Shown: piece after piece, positions 34,191-47,559 of the stretch
Layout: every line of letters begins with the position of its first letter
Numbering within the stretch: position 1 is the first letter of the stretch
From: Cunninghamia lanceolata
Taxonomy: Eukaryota; Streptophyta; Pinopsida; Cupressales; Cupressaceae
NCBI GenBank assembly: GCA_027924645.1
Contig: BSBN01001362.1
Span: 1,952,501 to 2,016,500, forward strand
Direction: 5' to 3'
DNA length: 64,000 nucleotides
Notes under the pieces: model-generated
Database searches by the model: none
The model's input: only the letters and a program-made list of their open reading frames with translations
Told to the model about the DNA's origin: nothing
Made by a program: the position numbers and the translations under genes

Positions 34191-34960
34191 TGATGGAAAT
34201 ATACAACCATAAAGACAATTTCCTCATAACACTATGAGAGATTAATATGCAAACATAGTATTCAAAAATCTGTATGCAAAAGAATAAGAAAACATACCAT
34301 CAAGGTGACACAAGATATACTCTGGGATAACCCTTAATGAGGGAAAAACCTAGCCTCCAAAAACATCCATACTCAATGTATTAATCAACAATGAAACATT
34401 ACAATACATTCTCAAAGTCTCATGGACACCCCTGAAACATCAAGCTCCTCTAATACATCCTCCATGTGTCCAAGCATGTATCCACACATCCCATGCCATG
34501 CTTCACAAAATGCACTCACAAGAGAAACTCAATACAATGACAACCTCTCACACAACCTACAACCAATACAACCAACAACCAACTAGCCAACCCCAACTAC
34601 TAACCATATGCTTTCTTTTATAGAATCAAGCTCACACAAATACAAGATGTGGTATGGAGAAAACTATGTGTTCCAAAACCATGGATACACAAAACAATTG
34701 ACCCCTCATTTAATACTTGCAACTAAGTTTTCACTGTATGCCCAATACTAAGTAATTTCTCAAATAAATAATTAGTTATTCTGTGCCCCACACACATAAA
34801 ATAACTAACCCAATGTTATATACAACGTTTACAAGTGGTACCCAAATAAATATCTAATGTGGCTAAACACATCAATTAAGATGCACCACAATTAAATATT
34901 TATTCTACATAAATAAAATAATCAATGTTATGCAAGGTGTACAACACACTTATACCATCA
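34191..34960 (-). repeat. Copia-like 3' LTR (770 bp, minus orientation)
   Basis: Plus-strand ends TGATGG (34191) and CCATCA (34960) are perfect inverted termini. On the minus strand it is immediately preceded by a purine tract, caacaagtgggaaaa (34961-34975). Inside are the copia-type R/U5 words aatgagggaaaaacctagcc and atcaaggtgacacaag. The opposite LTR was not found. Confidence 0.8.
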
Positions 34961-34975
34961 TTTTCCCACTTGTTG

Positions 34976-36857
34976 TATACATTGCATAAGGGTCAATCAA
35001 TGAAATACATCATCATAGGCAAACATGAAACCACATGAATCTCCAGCATGCTGTCGTGCTCCATCAAGATACCTGTAATAAATCAACGTAACCACCATCT
35101 CAAGCAAGAACTCCTCTCATCCTCCAACATATCACCTAAGGAAGAAAAGGAACATGCCAAGGTGAAGATGCACCAATCCAAAGAACACAAGCATCAAATC
35201 CAAGTAATAACAAAGGCTCCAAACTATTGTCAAAGGTAAAAACCCACATGATCAGAAATAGCACCCACAACATATGCTAATACATCCAACCATCCATACC
35301 TCATAGGTATCAACAACATCAGTAAACTCATGCCATCAACATATCCAATCCATATACGACAATCACAAGCTCCATGTATAAATCCTATCATGAAGAACAT
35401 ACACATCTAGGAACTACTGCATGGATAATGTCAAATATGAAAATAGATCAAGGCATACCAAATCTACCAATCAACACTCAAACTAAGGTGTGGCTAATGT
35501 AGTACCAAGAACAATCACAAAGATCCACACATGCAAGGTAAATCACTACATACTCTCTCACAACATGTTAGTATAACTCTCCCAAGTCCAACCATATCAA
35601 CATGAACCTCCAGAAGTAGCCATAAAATAAAGAGAGAAAAATTGTAAATCATATCATAACATGTCCTTCTAACAACACCTCAAAGTGCTAAGTTGTGTCA
35701 AGTATGATCTCCTTACAACCCTAAATGAAAAACCTTAACAACACCCAACCATTCAATCCCATAGATCAAATGAACATATGTATCATGTAACCAACATGGA
35801 TGTAAACCTCTCTAACCAAGGTAGATCAAACTCATAACCATTGCATAACTAGGAATAAGCCCAATCACATCTCTTAAACTCCTCATAATGGACATCATAA
35901 ATCAAACCATATGAATAAGGAGATAACCATGCCAACATCCCTCAAATGAACCCTCTAGAACCAATAACCATAGGTCAAGATCCATATCCATGAGAAGATA
36001 AAACATAAAGCAAAATGCATCTAAAAGGATGGGCAATACCTCATAGATGATAATCCACTAAGTAGACCAAGAGTAGGGAATGCGAATGCTCCTCCAAGAT
36101 ACACCAAGCCATAATGACTCTCCAAGAACAATCTCCTCTAGGTCCGTAATGAACTCACTTCCATATCTAGGTGTAGGTTCCTCGGTCTTGCTATTGAAAT
36201 CTCATCAAAGAGTAATCATCTCAACACACAATCTCCAAGAACAAGAGATCCTTAGCCTCATCCAAGTCTCCAAGTATCCACGAGCACCTCCATGATCAAT
36301 CCATGTTAAACTCCAAATGCAACACCACACTATCATGAAGCTCCCAAGCACATGACTAATGTACTCAATACCAAGAGAACCAACAAGATCATAGTAAAAT
36401 CTCCCACTACACGTCTGCATAACCTAGAAACACATCATGACATCATGATCTAACATCTCCTCAAAGGAAGAACATATATCTCATAAGAACATATCATGCT
36501 TCAAAGTGCACCTTTTTCATGCCAACACTCTAATGCACACAATCAAGAGTAAACCAAGACACAATACCAACTATCCTATAATTAAGGATCACCTATCAAA
36601 ACTCAAAAACCATAACCAACACCTCAACCAAGACTCCAAGAGTCCTTCATGGTACCAAAATGTCAGCATCTCCAAATCACATGAAGATATCATCCCCTGT
36701 CAATAGAACCCAAGATGTCAATGAACTCTAACTACATAGAAGAAACAAAATCCAAGAGCTCCTCCATGAAACCAACAAACATTGTAGAAGATCATCCATC
36801 ACCTAAATGATGAATCCATATCATAGCCAAAAGTTCCCACTAAACCATGATATTGAG
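34976..36857 (-). other. C/A-rich 3' spacer of the copia-like element; no coding recognised
   Basis: About 1.9 kb of plus-strand C/A-rich sequence, full of catc, caac and ccatatc words, lies just upstream (minus strand) of the PPT and LTR. Short frames on either strand have no recognisable domain. Position and composition fit a long untranslated region between pol and the 3' LTR. The other end is cut by an LTR at 36858. Confidence 0.5.
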
Positions 36858-37302
36858 TGTTGGGAAGAAATGGGGAGGACTCGGTCCAGAGATTTGAGCC
36901 TCAGTCAAATCTATAAAGTTAGTTTATACCCCAGAAGATACAGTGAGAGAATCCTAAGTAATAGTAAGGAATTATAATATGCAGTAAGAATACATCATTC
37001 ATAAACATCACATACATTCATATACACATATAAATTAGATCAAATCCTTATATCTCCATTATATATTCATTATAGTCTTCTATACAAAGTGGCAGGTCTA
37101 AGTGTTTGCTCTATATATCTCTCTTCTTACCTCTTCACTCTTACATCTTACATATTGTCTATTACATATCTATATGTTACATTAGGGATGTGTCTCTTAC
37201 AAAATGACACTATCTATGTCAGTCTTGTCCTTTGCATTCCCCTTGTAGTGAGTTGTGGTAGGAGTTGTTGTGTGCCTTGTTGCTGTACATACCCTACCAA
37301 CA
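36858..37302 (-). repeat. 3' LTR (445 bp) of a minus-oriented element with a coiled-coil ORF
   Basis: Ends TGTTGG and CCAACA are perfect inverted termini. On the minus strand the LTR follows a polypurine tract, aaaaagggggatga (37303-37316), itself preceded by cttgaggacaag, as in gypsy-type elements. No second copy of the LTR was found in the window. Confidence 0.8.
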
Positions 37303-37349
37303 TCATCCCCCTTTTTAAACTATGTCTTGTCCTCAAGAGATGAAGTGCT

Positions 37350-39010
37350 AGTTCTCAGGTAGGATATTCTTGAAAATCACATTCAACTAGCCCAAGGTAG
37401 TGTCCCAATACCACTTGGTCTATTGTAGCATCTAGATCTGGGCCTCTATCTCAATGTATGTTTTATCCGCATCTCCCATATTGGCTAGGATTTGTATCTT
37501 TTGTGCATTTTGCTTGGCCTAAGATAGTATGCCAATTAAGTGGGCTAGATAGAGGATGATTGCCTCTCTCAGCTACTTTACCTACCCCTTAATCTGCTTT
37601 GTCTAATCCTAGAGTTGTTGCAGCTATGTATAGGATGTCTCAATTTGTGCTCTGATTGTGCCATTCATATCTTTAAGGGTTCATATGTCCCTATAGTCTA
37701 CACTATTGGCACTTCTATGGCATCCATTTGATCTTTTGGGTTCTTGGTAGTGGTGGGCCATTGTAGACATATTGATATATTACTATAGCCTCTCTTATTG
37801 CTTGTTGTAAGTTTTTGATGTGTGTTTCTAGTTGTTAGTTATTGATGCACATTTTCTAGGTGCTTTTTCCATTCTTTTCTTGTTCATTTGATCAGTAACC
37901 TATTTCTTCACCTTTTCCTCTTGATATTTCATTTATGCTTGTATGCTATTTACCAACTTCTTGAGTTGTGTTAATGGCAATTTGGTATCCCTCAAAACAT
38001 TTGGCAATTGATTTTGTATTGCATCCACTACTTCTTGTAAATGCACAATATTATCTACATGTAGTATTTCCTCCCTTGTGGTAGCATGAAAGATATCCCC
38101 TAGTTGTAGCTTCTGGAGGGGTGATATCCCAGATAGGTTAACTTGTGATCCAATTAGAAGGAGTTGTAGGAGTTGCGATGTAACCAGTGGTTGGATCTAA
38201 TTTTGTTGTGCCAAAAAGTACTTGATGCACTGGATAGGGGAGGCACGAGAAAAAGCATCTATATTATTTGTTTGTGGCTGCTCCTCATGTTGCTCTTCGT
38301 CTTGTTCTTCTTGTGTAGTGTGAGGGGAATTTATTTCTTTTTCTTGTTCATTTCTACTCTCCTCACTCATTGCATCATATGCTCTTTTTGTGGTATCTTC
38401 TGTCTCTTTTTGCATTTTTTCCTTTTCCTCTGTTGTGAGGCTCATTAGGGTGTCAACTCTCTTTTTTGTCCTTAGCTCCTTTGCTTGCAATTCCATTAGT
38501 TTGCCTTTTTCTATGGTAGATAGGGATGGGTCTATCTCCTCTATTGCTTTATGTCTCATTTCGTACTCCATTTGTAGGGCTCCTTCCCTTCTTTAAATTC
38601 TCATTGCCTCTATTAATTCTTGTGAGAATTCCTCCATGATGTCTTCTAGTGTCTGTTCACTCTTCGACGTATAAACAATGGGTGCCCTTTGTATAATTTC
38701 TTTGTTTTCTAGGCCAACATCATTATACATATCTATTGTTGTTTTGAGTATCCCATGATGTTGAATTGCATTCACCAATGCATTTAGATCCATTATTGGC
38801 TCCTCTTCCTATTCTGGTTGCTCTTTTCCTCCTATCACCACTGTTGCTGATTTTGTCTTTTTCTTTGGTGGTGGATTTCTTATTTTTGTCACTTCTTTTT
38901 CACTTTCTTCTATTGTAGATGATTGTACCAGTGACCTTTTTACTCATTTTTTTCTTGTGACCTTTTTCCCTCTGCTCATTTGTAGAAGTCTTTCAAATAC
39001 TTCTTGTATT
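37350..39010 (-). pseudogene. Long charged coiled-coil ORF of an LTR element, family unknown
   Basis: Read N to C on the minus strand. There is a Lys-rich start (GKKVTRKK, KSTTKEKDK) near 38830-38970. Then 38593-38793 (MDLNALVNAIQHHGIL, EDIMEEFSQELIEAMR), one TAA, and 38197-38571 (YEMRHKAIEEIDPSL, KGKLMELQAKELRTKKRV, EEKEKMQKETEDTTKRAY, HTTQEEQDEEQHEEQPQ). A further decayed stretch down to about 37350 includes LQKLQLGDIFHATTREEIL and DAIQNQLPNVL. Composition is Glu/Lys/Gln-rich with heptad-like spacing, suggesting coiled coils. No gag zinc knuckle, protease, RT or integrase is visible, yet the ORF ends just before a PPT and LTR, so it occupies the whole visible internal region. I cannot name it. 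Several stops make this copy inactive. Confidence 0.5.
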
Positions 39011-40966
39011 GCAGGTTTTATAAGCACTAAAAACACGTATAGCCTCCATGAGGACCCCATGATAACATTTAATCCTTGTTACATACATGTAAGTGTGAAA
39101 ATAATACCCTCTCAGCAACATTTTTCTTGGAAACATGCAGGTTTTTTCTTCTTTCTTCATTTCCCCTTTGTCGTACTAATTTTTCCATCTCTTTCGACAT
39201 ATGTCAACACTCGTCAATTTTCATTTTTTGTGCTTGTGAATTCCTCCCTAAGCTTCTTCTTTGTCTATTCATTGTTAATTAACCTTTCCCTAGTTTTTTC
39301 ATCTCACCCACCCATAAGAGCCCTCCAAGGGACCTCCCAAGCCATCTCCAACTTTTAGTTTTTAGTTGCGATCTACTAGGAAAAATCTTCCCCTATTATT
39401 TTAGGATCTCCCTTGGGAGATTTGACATTTGCAAGTGGAGATTTGGTTTCTGGCCACCTTTTGACCTAGTTCCAAAGACATGTCACTTCTTCATCCCTTG
39501 ACTAACAGTCTCCAACCCAATATGGCAACCCAGACCCTCTCCTTTGTGGGTCACCCATGGGTGATTTAGACTAGAAAAAAGGTGAACCATGGGCGACCCT
39601 TTCGTCTTCCCAACTGTAGATTAACTTGGAGTTTGGATGCTAAAAAGCTCTATTTTTCTCTATTTTTCTTCTTATTTGCATGAATTTTTGGTCTAAACAT
39701 AGAGTGAACTATTCCTAGCCTTCAAACATGCATAATTAACTCATTTGATCTATACTTGTCACCTCTTTGACTCTTGATGACTCCATTGACACTTTTGTGA
39801 TAAGTTATCTTTGCTTCATCACTCCCTAATTAGCCTAGTTCACTCTCCATTCTAATGAGAACTAACTCTCCAATCAAATGAGTTAACTCTTCAATCAATT
39901 CCCCCCTCTTGTGTGCCTTCCAAACTATAAATACCCCTCCCCTCTTCATTATTTTCCAAATTGGAGAATTCTCTACTCTTCTTCGCAAGCTTTTTCTTGA
40001 TTCTTCACAAGCCCTTGAGCCTCTTTATTTCTTTCTTTAGTTTTCTTTAGTTTTCCAAAGCTTCAAATCTTTCATTATTTTTCATTATTGCATAGATTCA
40101 AAGCTCCCCCTTTTTGGAGGAAATTTCAATTGTGCAACCAAGATTTATAGGTTTCTGCTCTCCATATAGCATTCTTATGCTCACGCAGGACTTATGAGCC
40201 TTTTATTTTATTGTTGTTATGCTCAAGATTTTCCAAAATCTTCTTATTGCATCATTATGCTGCTCATTTTGCAAGCCGTAGTGCTCTCCTAGCTCACATT
40301 GAGCTCATATTTTGAAGCTTTCTCAAGCCATTTTTGCATCCCTTCCCTATTGTTGCGAAGAGGAGATCCCCGCTATTGCAAGAAGATGAAGAGGTTGTCG
40401 ATACAAGGATTCTTGAGGGTAGTGGAGGCTCGTGCTTCAACACATTCTAGGTTCTTTCGTGTTTTATAGTAGTAATTAGATAATCTCAAATTTGCTCTTG
40501 AAGATAGTAATTTCATATTGCAATTTCCTTGATAGGCTAGATAGAATTATATTTTTAGATTAGTTTATTTCAAGAAATTTTCATTATTAGATTAGTTTAT
40601 TTCCAAGTACTTTCATTTCCTAGAGTAATCAAACTCAAAACACAAGAAAATAACAAAAACATAGATTAAGATTGTATTAGGTAAACTCACTTTAGAATTG
40701 CATTCATAATTCTAGATTAATTAGAAGAACTTTCTTTTCAAAACTCCATAAAAAGAATAAAAAAAAATATTTTGGATACATATAGGGTGCATACATACAA
40801 AAATAGAAAAACAACAAAAACACAAGCATCACACAAAGAGAAAAACCCTCTATTTCATCATGAGGTTAACACAAGTCAACCAACTCAAAACAAAGCAAAG
40901 CAAACCTTAGGTAATCACCCTAAGTCAAATGTAAGTCAACTTGTGGTTAACCCTAACCAACTAGAG
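39011..40966. other. No gene; LTR-like promoter stretch near 39900-40450
   Basis: The region 39420-39620 repeats short words about gggtcaccc/gggcgaccc. At 39925-39934 a TATA-like ctataaatac is followed by a pyrimidine-rich C/T tract and many aagcttt words, as in retroelement LTR promoters and leaders. No termini could be fixed. The short frames have no domains. Confidence 0.4.
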
Positions 40967-41955
40967 TGCAAGAAGATGAGTTCACTTTTAGTGGAAGAAA
41001 TCTAAGGCAAAATTTTTTAGAAGGAACAAATTTGGCAATATGGCTGATGACCTTTTTTCAAAAATTTTGGATGAAACTAAAACCCATTACATATGACAAT
41101 GTATATTTTTCAAATATATAATTTTTAAAATTTTTGATCATATTTTTCTATTTATTGGTTAATTTTTAAACAAAAAACAACTCTAATTTTTGAAAGGAAT
41201 AGATTTTGGCAATATGGCTAACGACTCTTTTTTCAGAATTTTTGGATGACATTAAAACCCCTTATAGATGACAATATCTAATTTTCAAATATGTAATTTG
41301 TTTTAGTGTTTAACACATTTTTCTATTTTTTAATTAATTTTTAAAGAAAAATCCTCATAAATTTGAAATGACATATATTACTATTTTTTTAATAACTTTT
41401 GATTTTTACTATTTTTTGAAAAATAATTTATGTCTAACCAATCTAGACACCATTCTCTACATGATGGAAAAAACAATTTTCATTTTACAATTAGTTTAAC
41501 TCAAATTATGTTGGCCGTACATGAGGGGTTTTAAAAAACACTAATTAGGGCCATAAAAAAATTAATAAAACAATATATATTTATCAAAAAATTACAAAAA
41601 AATACCCTGACCAAACTTCAACATTCTATGCATCTTTCCACAAAAATAATTAGAAAAATACCTTCATTTAGGTTAAATTATGTTGGCCGTACACATGCAT
41701 GCTTTGGCCAAAATAGGGGACTTTTAAAAAGCCACTTTCTGTACATCCTATAGAAAACCAACTTTTATCATTTAGGTATTAGAAAAAATTACATATTTTA
41801 AAACTAAAAACAAAATCCTACATTTCATAATTTTACATAATATTAATATTCTATGTGTAAGTGCTTCAAATTTTCACTCCAAGTATGAAAAAAAATATAA
41901 AATAGGAAAAACACTTCCACTTTTTTGCCAAAAAGTGAACTCATCTTCCTACACT
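40967..41955. mobile_element. Putative small TIR element (about 0.99 kb)
   Basis: Left end gtgcaagaagatgagttcac and right end, read on the minus strand, gtgtaggaagatgagttcac match at 18 of 20 positions in inverted orientation. The interior is A+T-rich without coding, and contains an internal tandem duplication of about 185 bp (41012-41190 and 41195-41340, both with ggcaatatggct). A related end sequence occurs at 55195. I could not identify a target duplication, so the class is unknown. Confidence 0.45.
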
Positions 41956-43763
41956 TACGAGCTGCAAGCTCTTGAGTAGGAGCTCTCGGTTCAAGCTCAC
42001 GAATGTGGCCTAGGCTTAGAGGTGAGTGGGTGAGGGCAATCCTCGAAGAGATTGAGAAATTACACCCTAGGCCTCAATGTAACATGGCTTCTCATATTAC
42101 TTGGATTTACACAACATTTTACCAGAAAGTCAACAAACAAGGTAAATATGATTTTTTTTATATATCATTTGCATAATTACAAGGAAATAAATACATATCT
42201 TTTCTGATTATTTTTAACCTTGAAATTTAATATATTCAAAGATAAATCATAGTGATAAACATTTCACTTTACATAAATTGTACTTGCCATTGAGAATAAT
42301 TTTACATCAATACATAAAGAATATTGCATCTAGAATCTTGATATCTTTCTCTCAAGTCTCAGCAAGTCTTCTACTACAGAGGGAGCACATCATCCAAGTG
42401 CTTTACCTCCAACCATAGACCGGCGGTCCCCCGCACACCTTCCTACTGGAAGTGGCCCTACCCTTCACAAAGAGTATAGAAATAAGGAACCAACAGGGTT
42501 TCCATATGAGTCCTAGTGTTGTGTCCTATGTAACATAATCAACCATAGAACTCTAGACAATCTTCTAGCTAAGTATGATCCTATTGACAGGTTACACCAT
42601 CCAGACACTGTGAACCGACTAATGCATGCAGAGACAAATGCATCACTTTGACCAAAGTTTCTATATAGATAAATGTTTGTAATAAACATAGTTGTGAGTT
42701 CACACACCTCTAACTCAACTTGGGAACTATCTCATCCTACAATTGATGTATTTTGACTCAAATGTCTTGACTAAGTTTAATTCCTAGTCAATCTGACTTA
42801 GAATTTAATCTTGAATTCTAGGATATAAATACAATGAATAGGTTTGGTAGATTTAATCTTTCAAAGAGTCCTTCACTGTATTTTGCAAACATTCAAGTCT
42901 ATGACTTCTTGTCATTCTACTCACCGACTCAAGATCTAGCACTCTTGTGCTATAAGTCATATTTCTACTTTAACAAGCTATCAATAACTTTATCAAAACC
43001 TTCTTAGACAACTTATAATTTCTTAGTCTATGGTTTTCTCGACCCTTATATTATCGACCATAAATACACTAAATTAAATCAATGTCTTAATCGCATTGAG
43101 AGACTTAAGTTTACTACACCCATCTAGGTTGATCCTAGGGTTTTATTTTCTCTAACCCAACTTACAAAATACCATCAAAACTCTTGTTATCCAAAAATAA
43201 GAATGAATAATCATATTACATGATTATAATAACCTCTAGTCTTCTCTAGACTACTTAGGTTCTATTCAACTTCACATTTCTCATAAAATAAAGAACATGA
43301 GTCTCTATCTTCTCATAAATAAAATCTAATAAATAATTTAAATAGCATAAATACTATTAACAAAGTTTGTTCTCCAAAATAGGATATGAGTCTAAAGAGA
43401 ATAATATATTAATTCTCAACCTAATGGTCTCCTTTCATCCACTAAATCTGGATATAGAAAGGTTATGAACTTGTGCACATAACGAAAAATACTTGATTTA
43501 ATATAAGTAAACATATATAATACTATAATCACACCTTGGTGTTCCAATGATATCAAATATCATTCTTGTTTACTTAGAATAAGAAGAAACCTAACACTAA
43601 GTTTTAGGATGAAAACTATAAAACTTGAATGTAAGAAGTATACAACTCAATTTCTACCTACTGCTCTTGACTCCTTGCCCAAACTGAGTTCTCTAGAGGC
43701 TCAGTTAAATACAAAAAGATATAACCTCACAGTTTCATAATATAATAGCATTTGCTCTTTAGA
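41956..43763. other. No gene recognised
   Basis: A+T-rich intergenic DNA with a short GC-richer patch at 42410-42470 (accggcggtcccccgcaca). Frames are short and show no domains. It is likely retroelement debris. Confidence 0.5.
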
Positions 43764-44182
43764 TGATATGGAAACAAGTAAAATAATAGCAGCAAATAGA
43801 GATTTAATTCTTCAAATAAGACAATAATCTTTGAGTCAGAGAACAAATTCAAACAACATTATTCTCTACAAGAAAAAGCTGCAACCTTGTATTTCCAATA
43901 TATGTCTCCAACGTGAGGAGAAAATACAAATATATAGGCATGAATATGCCTAAAATAAAGAATCTAGAAATATTTTCCAAATCTCAACATGAGATGGAGA
44001 ATAATAACAAATTAACAAATATAATCATCATATACTAAAGTTTATCCTATCCTCCTAACAACTAGGAAACTAACATTTTACTTTTTAGTTTTGACTTATT
44101 ACATAGGATAAAAAAAACTAACAAATATTAAAATAATAATTTAAATCCTATGCTCTAACCTATACCCTAAGAATCCTCATCA
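43764..44182 (-). repeat. 3' LTR of the gypsy element
   Basis: 419 bp, plus-strand ends TGATATGG and CCTCATCA. It is preceded on the minus strand by the purine tract gttgggaggaa (44183-44193). Confidence 0.9.
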
Positions 44183-44239
44183 TTCCTCCCAACATTATTA
44201 GCATTGGACTCTAATGCTTTCAAAAGAGAAGGAAAATCA

Positions 44240-47200
44240 TGAGATAGTTGATGGTGAGAGATCTAATGGGCCTGATGTGGAAGCTGACCTTGCTTGGCAA
44301 CAAGGTAGGAAGTGGTAAAACCATGTCGGGTCTAACGAGTCTTTGTATCAAAAACTCTATCAGAATCAAGCGGAAGCTGAATATCAGGAACAACATTTGC
44401 AGGATGACTGATAGGAAGTTCAGTCTCTAGTGTAGACTCATGGTAGTGTTTGAGAAGAGCAACATTGACAACATCATGGATGCCCAACTGACCTGGAAGA
44501 TCAAGTCGAAAAGCATTTTTGGACACCTTTTGAAGAATAGTGTAAGGCCCATAGCAAAGTGGCTTGACCTTACTATGTGCTTTCTCCTAGAAATGACATT
44601 TATTCAAGTATAACCAAACTCTATCCCCAACTTGAAATGAATGAGGGATACAATGATAGTCCATAAGTTGTTTATGCTTCTCTTGAGTCTTTTGAAGAAT
44701 CTGAATTATTTTGGACTGAAGATTCTGCAAATGTTGGATGAAGGCTTGGGCCTTATCTTTCTCTTTCTGAATATGCATAGTGGCTGGAGAGGGCAAAGAT
44801 AAGGGCAACTCATATGGAACCAAAGGTAGAAAACCAAGACATACCTCAAAAGGTGAGTGACCTATAGATATGTGTACTGCCCAGTTGTATGCACGCTCTA
44901 TGTGGGTTAGGCTCAAATCCCACTTGGCAGGAGAACTATGATGATAAATTCTCAAACTTTGTATAAGAGTGGGATTCACAACTTCAGTCTAACCATCTGA
45001 CTGAGGATGAAAAGTAGTGGAGAAGTTAAGAGAAACTCCCAAAATCTTCCACAAAGATCTCCAAAAATGGCCCACAAAACATGAGTCCCGATCAGAAACA
45101 ATGCTAGTTGGTAAACCAAAAGATCTCCAAATAGAGTGGAAGAAGAGTTGTGCTAAGTCATGTGCAGAACTTGTCTTGCGACATGGGATGAACTTAGCCA
45201 TTTTGCTGAATCTATCAACAACCACAAAAACACAATCATGGTGGCGAATAGTCAATGGAAATCCACTAACCAAATCCATGAAAATGCTCTCCCAAGGATG
45301 AGAAGGAATAGGCAAAGGAATACTCAAGCCCGTCTTTCTATTGGTTGGTTTGGAGCGACAACATACTACACATCGCTTGAGAAAATGGAGAACATCTCGC
45401 TACATATGAGGCCAATAGAAGAACCGCTGCAAATGATGAACTGTTTTCTACTTGCCAAAATAAGCACCATAAAGAGTAGAATGTGCCTCCTTGAGAAGAG
45501 AAGTTTGATGATCTCAAGGTACACAAAGTTTATCCAAATTATAGAGCAACCCTTCCTTGATATGAAAATCTTGAAAAGCTATTAAGTTGGAAGCTGAAGG
45601 ATTCTGAAGACTTGTGTAGGCAGTACCAAAATCAGGATCTTGAGCATACTGAGAAGACCATGCCTAAAATCCCAAATGAGAAGTGGTCACAATAGTTAAA
45701 GCATGTACTGTAGGAGGACAACTCAAACAATCTGCAACATTGTTGGTGTTCCCAAGTTCATATGTCGAGCTTCTTCGATTTTGTTCTGGGACTGAAGAAA
45801 CTGTAGAGGCAAGTGATCAGTGTGAACAACTATCTCTTTTCCCAAAATATAATGTCTCTAGTACTTGATGGCTTGGACCAATGCATATAATTCCTTATCA
45901 TATGTGGAGTAATTCCTTTTAGCAGCAAAAAATGTTTCTAAGTGATAGGCCACATGATGACCATTTTTCTTTAGAACAGCTCCAAGTGCATATTGTGAAG
46001 CATCTGTCTCGATCTCAAAAGGCTATGAGAGATCTGGTAGGACAAGAATAGGTGCAGAACATAATTTTTCTTTCAATGTGTTGAAAGCATGAGAATGGAT
46101 TTCTATCCACTTGAATGCAACATTGGTCTTTGTCAATTGGTGCAAAGGTGCAGCAATGTCTGAGTAATGTAGGATGAACTTGCAGTAGAAGTTGGCAAGA
46201 CCAAGAAAACTCCTCAATTTAGTGAGATTTGAAGGAGTAGGCCACTTGAGAAGAACTTCTACTTTAGCATGATCTACTTGAATGCCACGTGCATCAATGA
46301 TAAATCCAAGATATGAAATAGATGTCTGACCAAAAGAACACTTAGGAAAGTTGGCATACAAACTGTTCTGCTGAAGAGTATGAAGAACATGTTCCAAATG
46401 TTCGAGATGGACTTTCCAAGTGTGAGAAAAGACAAGGATATCATCTAAGTAGATGATAACAAATTTGTCCAAACAATCATGAAATACCTCATTCATCAAT
46501 CGCATGAAAGTGGCAGGAGCATTAGTTAGACCAAATGGCATTACAAGCCACTCAAAAAGACCCATTTTGGTCTTGAAAGTTGTCTTCCATGTGTCCTCTA
46601 CTTGAACTCCGACCTGATGATACCCACTTTTTAGATCAATCTTGGAGAAGAATTTGGCACATTGAAGTTGATCCAAAAGGTCATCAATGCGTGGAAGTGG
46701 ATATCAATTTTTTATGGTGATCTTGTTTAATGCTCGGAAATCAATGCAAAGACGCCAAGTTCCATCCTTTTTGAGCACTAGCAAAATTGGTGAAGCACAA
46801 GGGAATGTACTTGGTTTAATGAAACCTTTGGATAATAAATCTTGAATTTACGTTTTGATTTCATTATTCTAAAGAATGGATTGTCGATACAATGGGGCAT
46901 TAGGAAGAGAAGCAACAGGAACAATGTCAATAGTGTGATTGATTGCTCATTCTGGGGGAAGTGTCTTAGGCTCTTGAAACACATGTGAATAGGACTGCAA
47001 CAATTTTTCAAGAGTAGCATGTGGTTTTGATATAGTGACTTTTGCTTTAGAATCATCAGATTGTGGCCTTATGAAGATTAATGCAAGCTCTTGTGCTTGA
47101 TTGATAGCTTTGCGTGCCTGTCTGCAACTAAGTACTAGATTTGTGGTGCTTGTAGTACATTTGATTAAGTATGTCTTATTATCTTGCTACAGTGTATATG

Positions 47201-47510
47201 TGTTATTAAAGGCATCATAATGAGCTTTCCTATCATACTGATATGGTTTTCCTAGCAGTAAACCACAACAATCCATAGTGGTCACATCATAGGCGACCTT
47301 ATCAATGAATTTGGGACCAAATGCAAAAGACACAGTGCATGTGTGTGTGATATGAGAGGATGAACCATTATCCTTCCATCCAAGTGAATATGGATGAGGA
47401 TGTGGATTCAGCAAATGAAGTTTGTCGACAATGGACTTCGCAATCAAGTTTTTCTGCGAGCCATTATCGATGATACAATCCACAAAGAAATCATGTGTTA
47501 GGTGGCACAA
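44240..47510 (-). pseudogene. gypsy Pol: protease, RT, RNase H, integrase, C-terminal tail
   Basis: Protease: VDCIIDNGSQKNLIAKSIVD and GLLLGKPYQYDRKAHYD. Fingers: [20 protein letters not shown], then N*YPLPRIDDL. RT 46023-46676: FFSKIDLKSGYHQV, MPFGLTNAPATFMRLMNEVF and the catalytic YLDDILVFS, all intact. RNase H: FEIETDASQYALGAVL, YSTYDKELYALVQAI and HTDHLPLQFL. Integrase: an HHCC-like region ending CVVCCRSK, then FMDLV, VSDRD and FHPQSDG*TEVVN, the three catalytic acids D, D and E. C-terminal part: VSKNAFRLDLPGQLGIHDVV and a short YLVAKQGQ stretch suggestive of a degraded chromodomain. Roughly eight in-frame stops are scattered; the frame is otherwise well kept. Not functional as it stands. 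Confidence 0.9.
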
Positions 47511-47559
47511 GTGACAAACAAATTGTCATGTCCCCCTGAAATAGAATGATGATTCATCA

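Noticed and set aside
38173..38596. Plus frames with hydrophobic, membrane-like text
   Set aside because: Complement of the Glu/Lys-rich coiled-coil ORF; codons for Glu/Lys read in reverse give Phe/Leu/Ser.
42410..42470. GC-rich patch as a possible tRNA or rRNA fragment
   Set aside because: I could not fold it into a cloverleaf or match it to conserved rRNA words.
45017..45868. Plus frames of 61-141 codons inside the gypsy pol region
   Set aside because: Antisense shadows of integrase and RNase H sequence read on the minus strand.
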